DNA of 10,964 nt. Origin: Clostridia bacterium. Lineage in GTDB: Bacteria; Bacillota; Clostridia; Oscillospirales; CAG-272. The notes under the pieces were generated by a model. It saw only the letters and a program-made list of their open reading frames with translations. It ran no database searches and was not told where the DNA came from. Positions within the stretch are counted from its first letter, which is position 1, and every line of letters starts with the position of its first letter. The translations under genes and the position numbers were made by a program. Where the stretch lies: NCBI GenBank assembly GCA_017395715.1, contig JAFQNZ010000251.1, positions 1-10,964 on the forward strand, given 5' to 3'. Positions 5,230-10,964 of this stretch are shown in pieces.

Positions 5230-7443
5230 GTGATTAAACTGATCAACGAAAAAGTAGAATACCAAAACGGCACATTTGTCACACCCACTCAAAGTGCCAC
5301 CCGCGAAAACACCATTGCTTACCCCATTCTCACCGCACACAACACAACAAACGATACCCACAAACTGAAGATCCGCTTTGATGCCATGGCATCGCACGAC
5401 ATCACATACGTCGGCATCATCCAGACCGCGCGTGCTTCGGGTCTTGAAAAGTTCCCGCTGCCTTACGTTCTCACCAACTGCCACAACTCACTTTGCGCTG
5501 TGGGCGGTACGATCAACGAGGACGACCACGCATTCGGTCTTTCCGCCGCCAAAAAGTACGGCGGTATCTATGTGCCTGCCCATCAGGCAGTCATCCACTC
5601 CTTCATGCGTGAAAACTTTGCAGGCTGCGGCAAAATGATCCTCGGGTCGGACAGCCACACCCGTTACGGTGCGCTTGGCTGCATGGCAATCGGCGAAGGC
5701 GGTCCCGAGCTTGTCAAACAGCTTTTGAACCGCACATACGATATCCCCTATCCCGAAGTGGTCGCAGTCAGACTCACCGGAAAAGTACGCCCCGGCGTTG
5801 GCCCGCAGGATGTAGCACTTGCTCTCATTGGCGCAACCTTTGCATCCGGCTTTGTGAAAAACCGAGTGCTGGAGTTCATCGGCGACGGTATTGCTGATCT
5901 GCCCATCGAATTCCGTAACGGCATCGACGTCATGACCACCGAAACCACTTGCCTTTCCTCGGTTTGGGTAACTGACGAAAAAACCGAAAAATATCTTGAA
6001 AATCACGGCAGAAAAGGCGACTATAAACAACTCGCACCGAAAAACGGCGCGCTGTATGACAGAGCCGTTGAAATCGACCTTTCCAAGGTCGAAAGCATGA
6101 TCGCACTGCCGTTCCATCCGAGCAATGTATATACCGTGCGCGAATTTCTCGCGAACGCCCCCGAAATTCTTGCCAAGTGCGAACAGTATGCCGAAGAAAA
6201 CCTCGGTGTCAAGAAGGGCGGCATCCGCCTTGTTGAAAAATTCAATAACGGCAAGATGCAGATCGACCAGGGCGTGATCGCGGGCTGCGCGGGCGGTATT
6301 TACGATAACCTTTCCGCCGCTGCCGACATCCTTGCAGGCGCTTCTACGGGAAGCGGCGATTTCTCGCTTTCTGTCTATCCCGCCAGTGCGTCTGTGATGA
6401 CACAGACCTTCCGCGACGGCATTGCCGAAACCTTGGTGCAAGCCGGCGCAACCTACCGCTCCGCCTTCTGCGGACCTTGCTTTGGTGCAGGTGACGTGCC
6501 GAAGAACAACGGTCTTTCGCTCCGCCACACCACAAGAAACTTCCCGATGCGCGAGGGTGCAAAGCCAAAAGACGGACAGATCGCGGCAGTTGCCCTTGCC
6601 GATGCGCGCACCATTGCCGCCACCGCGGCAAACGGCGGCATCCTCACCCCCGCTGATTCTCTGAATATAACATACACCGAGCGCGAATACGTCTTTGACG
6701 ACGCACCTTACAAGAGCCGCGTGTATGACGGATATAACAACCCCATGCCCGAAACCGAGCTTGTCTTCGGCCCCAACATCACCGACTGGCCGACCTTCTA
6801 TCCCCTTGCCGACAAGCTTTTGATGCGTGTGGCATCGGTCATCACCGACCCGATCACCACCACCGACGAGCTGATCCCCTCGGGCGACACCTCGTCTTAC
6901 CGCTCCAATCCCGAAAAGCTCTCCTCCTTCGCCCTCTCGCGCAAGGACCCGAACTATGTAACAGAAGCCAAAGCGGAAAGAGAAAACGAAAAACTTCGCC
7001 GTGCGGGAGAACACGTTTCTGCCCTTGATGGCGTCTATGCCGCCATCGGTGCCGAAAATCCCGATGACATCATGCTGGCAAGCGTGGTGCTTGCCGAGCG
7101 CCCCGGCGACGGCTCAGCGCGTGAGCAAGCCGCATCCTGCCAAAGAGTGCTTGGCGGTGTTGCCAACATTGCGCTTGAATATGCCACCAAGCGTTACCGC
7201 TCCAACCTCATCAACTGGGGTATGCTGCCTTTCACCAAAAAGAGCGACATTCCCGCCAAGGTCGGCGATTATATCTATATCGACGGCATCCGCGAGGCGG
7301 TGGCAAACGGCAAGACTGAAATTGCCGCCACGGTGGTTTCAAACGGCACACTCACGCCTTGCACCCTCTATCTTGAAAACCTCACCGATGAGGACAGACA
7401 GATCCTGCTTGACGGTTGTTTGATCAACTATTATAAGCGATAA
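5230..7443 (+). CDS. Aconitase-family hydratase, YbhJ-like, with 4Fe-4S cysteines
   Basis: A 737-residue protein with the full aconitase layout: three catalytic alpha/beta domains plus a C-terminal swivel domain. GSDSHTRYG (139-147) is the family DSHT motif. C353 (in AGCAGGIYDN, where aconitases have SCTNS), C414 and C417 (FCGPCFGAGD) are the expected 4Fe-4S ligands. DELIPSGDTSSYRSNP (546-561) and GDGSAREQ (626-633) carry the swivel-domain serine and arginine that bind substrate carboxylates in aconitase. The size and sequence resemble E. coli YbhJ, an aconitase homologue of unknown substrate, more than AcnA/AcnB or the split LeuC/LeuD and homoaconitase types. Translation begins at GTG with AAAGGAA (5214-5220) 9 bases upstream; there is no nearby ATG alternative. 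It is the last gene of the operon and is followed at once by a strong terminator. The reaction should be hydration/dehydration of a small hydroxy-acid; its link to sugar nucleotides is unexplained. Confidence 0.88.
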   Translation: MIKLINEKVEYQNGTFVTPTQSATRENTIAYPILTAHNTTNDTHKLKIRFDAMASHDITYVGIIQTARASGLEKFPLPYVLTNCHNSLCAVGGTINEDDHAFGLSAAKKYGGIYVPAHQAVIHSFMRENFAGCGKMILGSDSHTRYGALGCMAIGEGGPELVKQLLNRTYDIPYPEVVAVRLTGKVRPGVGPQDVALALIGATFASGFVKNRVLEFIGDGIADLPIEFRNGIDVMTTETTCLSSVWVTDEKTEKYLENHGRKGDYKQLAPKNGALYDRAVEIDLSKVESMIALPFHPSNVYTVREFLANAPEILAKCEQYAEENLGVKKGGIRLVEKFNNGKMQIDQGVIAGCAGGIYDNLSAAADILAGASTGSGDFSLSVYPASASVMTQTFRDGIAETLVQAGATYRSAFCGPCFGAGDVPKNNGLSLRHTTRNFPMREGAKPKDGQIAAVALADARTIAATAANGGILTPADSLNITYTEREYVFDDAPYKSRVYDGYNNPMPETELVFGPNITDWPTFYPLADKLLMRVASVITDPITTTDELIPSGDTSSYRSNPEKLSSFALSRKDPNYVTEAKAERENEKLRRAGEHVSALDGVYAAIGAENPDDIMLASVVLAERPGDGSAREQAASCQRVLGGVANIALEYATKRYRSNLINWGMLPFTKKSDIPAKVGDYIYIDGIREAVANGKTEIAATVVSNGTLTPCTLYLENLTDEDRQILLDGCLINYYKR

Positions 7444-7448
7444 ACTCC

Positions 7449-7481
7449 AAAAAGGCTGTCTGATTGGCAGACAGCCTTTTT
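7449..7481 (+). terminator. Strong intrinsic terminator of the five-gene operon
   Basis: A perfect 14-bp stem (AAAAAGGCTGTCTG at 7449-7462 with CAGACAGCCTTTTT at 7468-7481) and a 5-base loop begin 6 bases after the hydratase stop. The descending arm ends in TTTTT. It separates the operon from the lipoprotein gene at 7628. The remaining spacer (7482-7627) is AT-rich but shows no convincing -35/-10 pair; the downstream promoter probably lies there. Confidence 0.95.
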
Positions 7482-7627
7482 GCAATCTCACTAATACAAG
7501 AAAAATGTAAAAACTTTTCTTTTTCTCAATTTTTTCATTCTGATTTGTTACATATGAATGAAGAGGAGAATGAACACCGAAACAAACACGACCCCATCGT
7601 TTCGCCCAAATAATCAGGAGGTAAACT

Positions 7628-8752
7628 ATGAAAAAGATATTGATCAAACACACCTTGTCTTTCACTTTGTTGTGTTTGCTTCTTGTGTCCGTCCTTTTTT
7701 CCATCGGGTGTACAAATGATGAAAACACAACCAACACCACAACCCACTATATACCCGATACAGACACGCCTGATACCAATGAGAAAGGTGAGCCGCACAT
7801 GGCGCTTCACCTTTCATACAACAGAGACGGTTACGCCACGGTTACCGGCTATTATTGGTGTACGCAAGCAGAAGGCACCCATGACCTCGCAGGCGATTAC
7901 TGCTTTGACAGCGAAACAGGAACATTGACCATTCCCGAAACCGGATCAGATAACCGCCCTATCGTTGCCATTTATTTCAATGCTTTTAAGGATTTCCAAG
8001 AACTTGAGCACGTAATCCTGCCCAAGGGTTTTAAACAAATCGGAGACAACGCCTTTCAAAATTGCAACAACTTAAAAACCGTCACACTTTCAGATGAGAC
8101 GCAAGAAATTGCATCCTATGCCTTTGCAGGATGCGAGGCGCTTGAAAGCATCTCACCACTGACATCTCTCAAAACACTCGGCGGCAGTGCCTTTGAAGGC
8201 TGCAAAGCCCTCAAAGAGATCGATCTTGGATCACAGCTTGATTTTATCGGCAGGCGCGCGTTTGCCTGCAGCGGTTTGACATCGGTCACCCTTCCTGAAA
8301 ACGCACGACCCGCCGATGAAGTTTTCTATGAATGCCGCGATTTGAAGAAAGCCACTATCACCGGGCCCCTCGGGATGTATATGGAGCTTCCGCGCGCCAC
8401 TTTTGCCTACTGTACGTCACTCGAAACCGTCTCCCTGTCGAAAGAAATAATAATCATCGGCGAATCGGCTTTTATGGGGTCCGGCTTGACTTATATCACA
8501 CTCCCCCCGTTTGTCTCAACGATACATAGCGACGCATTCCGGAACTGTTCTAAGCTTGAGAGTATTTCGATCGCTTATCCGAACGGAGGACTCCTCATTG
8601 ATCAAGACGCCTTTAGCGGATGTTCGGCGCTCCACTCGATTTATTGGGGACACGACAAGGACGGATTCCGCGACACCATCATCAACGACGGCAATGAAGC
8701 CTTACAAAACGCTCCCAACCAATATTACGGTCTCTATAAGGAAGAAAAATGA
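7628..8752 (+). CDS. BspA-like leucine-rich-repeat (LRR_5) surface lipoprotein
   Basis: A 374-residue exported protein. The N-terminus has a basic start (MKKILIK), a hydrophobic core to about residue 25 and a lipoprotein-type cleavage site at C28 (FSIGC; Gly at -1, but Ser instead of Leu at -3). A low-complexity Asn/Thr/Asp linker follows (29-56), then a short beta-rich domain (58-115). From about 116 to 340 there are LRR_5-type repeats marked by AFxxC-like steps: F120, F143, F166, F189 and F212 are exactly 23 residues apart, then F233, F259, F282, F304 and F329. Typical units end in LP or LSxE followed by an IGxxAF step. Such proteins are displayed on the surface and bind host or microbial ligands in characterised cases; no ligand can be inferred here. 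AGGAGGT (7616-7622) lies 5-6 bases before the ATG. The stop overlaps the next start as ATGA, so it is translationally coupled to the phosphatase gene. Its codon choice looks less biased than the upstream operon, suggesting lower expression. Confidence 0.88.
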   Translation: MKKILIKHTLSFTLLCLLLVSVLFSIGCTNDENTTNTTTHYIPDTDTPDTNEKGEPHMALHLSYNRDGYATVTGYYWCTQAEGTHDLAGDYCFDSETGTLTIPETGSDNRPIVAIYFNAFKDFQELEHVILPKGFKQIGDNAFQNCNNLKTVTLSDETQEIASYAFAGCEALESISPLTSLKTLGGSAFEGCKALKEIDLGSQLDFIGRRAFACSGLTSVTLPENARPADEVFYECRDLKKATITGPLGMYMELPRATFAYCTSLETVSLSKEIIIIGESAFMGSGLTYITLPPFVSTIHSDAFRNCSKLESISIAYPNGGLLIDQDAFSGCSALHSIYWGHDKDGFRDTIINDGNEALQNAPNQYYGLYKEEK

Positions 8753-10128
8753 AAAACGGACTGATTGAAGAAAACGGTAAACTTGTCTATTATGTAAACG
8801 ATAAGCCTGTCCATGCAGGTCTTATCAAAATAGACGGCGATATTTATTATATCGGCACGGGCGGCATTGCCGTCACGGGCAAGCACACCATACACACATC
8901 CATGGCAAACGGTCTTCTGAAGCATGGCGTTTATACCTTCGGCGCCGACGGAAAACTGAAAAAAGGCTCTTACGTCCCCTTGAAGAAAGGAACGCATAAA
9001 CGCAGATCGCATTTTAAGCCCAAAAAACAGCTTCTCATTTTGGGCGCATTCCTTTTAATCGCACTTGTTTTTGTTATCCTCGGATTTGCCATTGACGAAT
9101 TCGGTAACCCGGATATGCCCGTACAAACAACCGAAAGCTCAGCACCCGATGAAGAAATCAAAATCGATCTGCCCGAATTGAGTGAAGAAGCGGTGCTTGT
9201 CTCCCAAGGTGCGCTTGATGCGTATCACGGCAAACTTTCCATCTGGGAAGCAAGAGCGTACGGCGATCCTTACCGCCCGTTTGTGTTTGAATACGATCTG
9301 TACGGCAAGAGCGGCGTTTTGTACTACAGCGAAAATGCCGATCTGTCTAATGCCGTGCAGGTGGCTCTCGACGGAAATAAAAGGTCTTTGGAAATAGACA
9401 ATCTGAAAACAGGCACAGAGTATTATTACAAGGTTTCGGTAGAAGGAAAGGACTTCACAGGTTCCTTCAAAACTGCCGCTTCCACACGCTTTGTTAAAAT
9501 CGAAGGTCTGAACAATGCGCGCGACATTGGCGGTTATACCACGCTTGACGGCAAGACCATCAAGCAAGGCATGATCATTCGCGGCGCGGAATACGACGGC
9601 CTTGTGGAATCTACCTACCAACTTAGCAAAGAAAGCCTGACGTATATGCAAGACACCTTTGGATTTGCGTATGATATGGATCTGCGTAATGCAGATATTT
9701 TTACAGGCGAATACACTTCCTATCTCGGCAAGGATGTCAGACACGCTTTCTACACCGCACCGAAATACGGCGAGATTTTTGATGCATCTTATAAAGACAG
9801 CTTAAACCGTATTTTCTCCGATCTTGCCAAGGAAGAAAACTATCCTATGTATCTGCACTGCACCTACGGTGCCGACCGCACAGGAACGATCGTGTTCCTT
9901 TTGCAGGCTGTACTTAACATGAGCGAAGAGGAAATAACACGCGAATATCAAAGAACCGGTTTCTCTGACGCCGGCTATGCCGCTTCCGAGAAATATGATA
10001 TCATCCTTTCGGGTCTTGCAGGAAAAGCAGGGAACACCCTGCAGGAGAAGACCATTCGCTTCCTGATCGATGATATCGGCATCACAGAGGAACAGATCGA
10101 TTCGATCCAAAACATTCTGCTGCAATAA
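8749..10128 (+). CDS. Membrane-anchored tyrosine-phosphatase-like protein with N-terminal wall-binding-like repeats and Fn3-like domain
   Basis: A 459-residue multi-domain protein. Residues 1-75 contain repeats of the glucan/choline-binding style (NGKLVYYVNDKP, DGDIYYIGTGG, YTFGADGKLKKGSY). A lysine/arginine-rich stretch (79-93) precedes one membrane helix (94-115). An acidic linker (about 120-145) leads to a beta-rich domain with LYYSENADLS and LKTGTEYYYKVS (about 170-243), similar to Fn3/purple-acid-phosphatase N-terminal modules. Residues 248-459 match the Y_phosphatase3 family (PF13350): NNARDIGGY (255-263), IIRGAE (276-281), DLRN (311-314), and the cysteine-phosphatase loop HCTYGADRTG (370-379) with nucleophile C371 and R377. 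By the positive-inside rule the phosphatase faces outward. It starts inside the LRR gene stop (ATGA), with AAGGAAG 4 bases upstream, and ends at a strong terminator. Substrate (phosphotyrosine, phosphoinositide or other phosphoester) is unknown. Confidence 0.88.
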   Translation: MKNGLIEENGKLVYYVNDKPVHAGLIKIDGDIYYIGTGGIAVTGKHTIHTSMANGLLKHGVYTFGADGKLKKGSYVPLKKGTHKRRSHFKPKKQLLILGAFLLIALVFVILGFAIDEFGNPDMPVQTTESSAPDEEIKIDLPELSEEAVLVSQGALDAYHGKLSIWEARAYGDPYRPFVFEYDLYGKSGVLYYSENADLSNAVQVALDGNKRSLEIDNLKTGTEYYYKVSVEGKDFTGSFKTAASTRFVKIEGLNNARDIGGYTTLDGKTIKQGMIIRGAEYDGLVESTYQLSKESLTYMQDTFGFAYDMDLRNADIFTGEYTSYLGKDVRHAFYTAPKYGEIFDASYKDSLNRIFSDLAKEENYPMYLHCTYGADRTGTIVFLLQAVLNMSEEEITREYQRTGFSDAGYAASEKYDIILSGLAGKAGNTLQEKTIRFLIDDIGITEEQIDSIQNILLQ

Positions 10129-10131
10129 CCA

Positions 10132-10163
10132 AAAAAGAGACTTGCCACAGCAAGTCTCTTTTT
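10132..10163. terminator. Bidirectional intrinsic terminator between convergent genes
   Basis: AAAAAGAGACTTGC (10132-10145) pairs perfectly with GCAAGTCTCTTTTT (10150-10163) around a CACA loop. A-tracts on the left and T-tracts on the right mean that both strands end the stem in a U run. It starts 4 bases after the phosphatase stop and 13 bases beyond the minus-strand stop at 10176, so it serves both genes. Confidence 0.95.
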
Positions 10164-10175
10164 ATTGGTATCAAC

Positions 10176-10964
10176 TTATTCGGTAAAGGGCTTTTCCACA
10201 ACGGTGGTGCCGTAGTCGGTGCAGGTCATTTCGCTCTTGATGATATATTCCATCGAAGCGGAATAACCGTCCTGGCTTGCGCTGTAACTGATATTCGCAT
10301 CCGAGATCAAAGCGGAAAGAACGCCATCCTTCACCACGTATTTGGCAAGCATATCAAAATCCACACCCTGTGCCAAAAGCGCGGCAAACTCGCCGCCAAG
10401 AACTTCGTCAATGTAGCTTGTTGCACTCTCTTCGCCAAGTTCAAAGCCGTAGCTCGTCTTGGTAAAGTAGGTGTAGTCGAGATACTGATCATAGAAGGGA
10501 GTCAGCTGCTCAAGAGAGGTGAAACCGATGGCAGCAAGACTGCCTTTCATCCATTCGCCGCCCTCCTTGTTCTTCACGTAGCAAATCATGTCGCCGTCTG
10601 TTTCTTCAATATAGAAGTAGACCTTCTTCACGGTAGGAGCGGTGCCTGTCGAAGTTGTGGAGGTGGTCATTTCAACGTAAATCTTATTGTCTGCAAACTT
10701 CAGAAGCTGTTCTACTTTCACTTCGGAAGCTTCTTCGCCGCTCTCGCCGCCGCCGGAATACTTGGTTTCCTTGCTGGTGATCTGGGTTGCCTTAAAGGTG
10801 CAGTTTTTGTACTTTTCGGTATTGAAAACAGAGTCGTAATAGGTCTTGGTGATGGTGTTACCGGTTACGGGACGGGGTGTGAAATACTGCCAGTTCACGC
10901 CGCACTTGATAACATATACCTTTACGGTCTTTTCGGTGTTCAAGGTGTCTGTCAGAAGAGAAAT
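10176..10964 (-). CDS. Partial hypothetical protein, probably exported (5' end outside the window)
   Basis: The reading frame is open from the right edge to the TAA at 10176-10178, giving 262 codons. A TTG near 10943 is not a credible start: it has no ribosome binding site and the frame continues upstream to the last base (ISLLTDTLN...), so the N-terminus is missing. The visible part is rich in Thr, Ser, Tyr and Glu, with many short beta-like stretches, a flexible Gly/Glu segment (GGGESGEEASE), four scattered cysteines and no membrane helix. This composition resembles secreted lipoproteins of Clostridia, but no family is recognised and no catalytic motif is seen. It is convergent with the LRR/phosphatase pair and shares their terminator. 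Confidence 0.75.
   Translation of the reverse strand: MSLLTDTLNTEKTVKVYVIKCGVNWQYFTPRPVTGNTITKTYYDSVFNTEKYKNCTFKATQITSKETKYSGGGESGEEASEVKVEQLLKFADNKIYVEMTTSTTSTGTAPTVKKVYFYIEETDGDMICYVKNKEGGEWMKGSLAAIGFTSLEQLTPFYDQYLDYTYFTKTSYGFELGEESATSYIDEVLGGEFAALLAQGVDFDMLAKYVVKDGVLSALISDANISYSASQDGYSASMEYIIKSEMTCTDYGTTVVEKPFTE

Noticed and set aside
5488..7014. A 508-codon open frame on the minus strand opposite the hydratase gene
   Set aside because: It is an antisense shadow of the strongly biased codons of the aconitase-family gene. It has no ribosome binding site, its product shows no family motifs, and the plus-strand frame contains the complete aconitase motif set.
7530..7558. Possible promoter of the LRR lipoprotein gene (T-rich -35 and TATGAA -10)
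   Set aside because: The -35 is only a T run and the -10 match is poor; several equally weak alternatives exist in this AT-rich spacer, so none is called.
10941..10943. TTG as the start of the right-edge minus-strand gene
   Set aside because: The frame stays open to the window edge and there is no ribosome binding site upstream of the TTG, so the gene is treated as partial.

Overview
The window looks like chromosomal DNA of a moderate-GC, low-oxygen Firmicute, most likely a gut-type Clostridia (Oscillospirales or related). The reasons are strong AGGAGG-type ribosome binding sites, short AT-rich spacers, intrinsic terminators with long A/T-flanked stems, a BspA-like leucine-rich-repeat lipoprotein, and a NahK-type sugar kinase of the kind known from gut bacteria. 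No tRNA, rRNA, CRISPR array, insertion sequence or phage gene is visible. The taxonomic reading is inference.

Layout. On the minus strand, 81-1364 is a single-gene unit for a fold-type I PLP aminotransferase, with its own promoter and a terminator at 47-76. It is divergent from a five-gene plus-strand operon (1628-7443): a GT-A-fold sugar-1-phosphate nucleotidyltransferase, an anomeric N-acetylhexosamine 1-kinase (NahK-like, ATGA overlap with the previous gene), UDP-hexose 4-epimerase (galE), a small zinc-ribbon/two-helix membrane protein, and a 737-residue aconitase-family hydratase (YbhJ-like). Gaps are 18-27 bases and one strong terminator (7449-7481) closes the operon. After it comes a second plus-strand pair (7628-10128): a secreted LRR lipoprotein translationally coupled (ATGA) to a membrane-anchored, multi-domain tyrosine-phosphatase-like protein. 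A bidirectional terminator (10132-10163) separates this pair from a convergent minus-strand gene (10176-10964) that runs off the right edge.

How the genes work together. The first three operon genes make a coherent route. The kinase puts phosphate on the anomeric carbon of a hexosamine (GlcNAc/GalNAc by family), the nucleotidyltransferase converts HexNAc-1-P to UDP-HexNAc, and GalE interconverts the gluco and galacto forms. GalE carries valine (V297) where E. coli GalE has its restrictive tyrosine, which is compatible with N-acetylated substrates. This resembles the bifidobacterial Lnp/NahK pathway and the Pseudomonas AmgK-MurU recycling route, but with a different nucleotidyl transfer step from the first and an added epimerase compared with the second. 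No GNB/LNB phosphorylase, glycosidase or transporter is in the window. The roles of the zinc-ribbon membrane protein and the hydratase in this operon are not explained by known pathways. The LRR/phosphatase pair looks like a cell-surface module.
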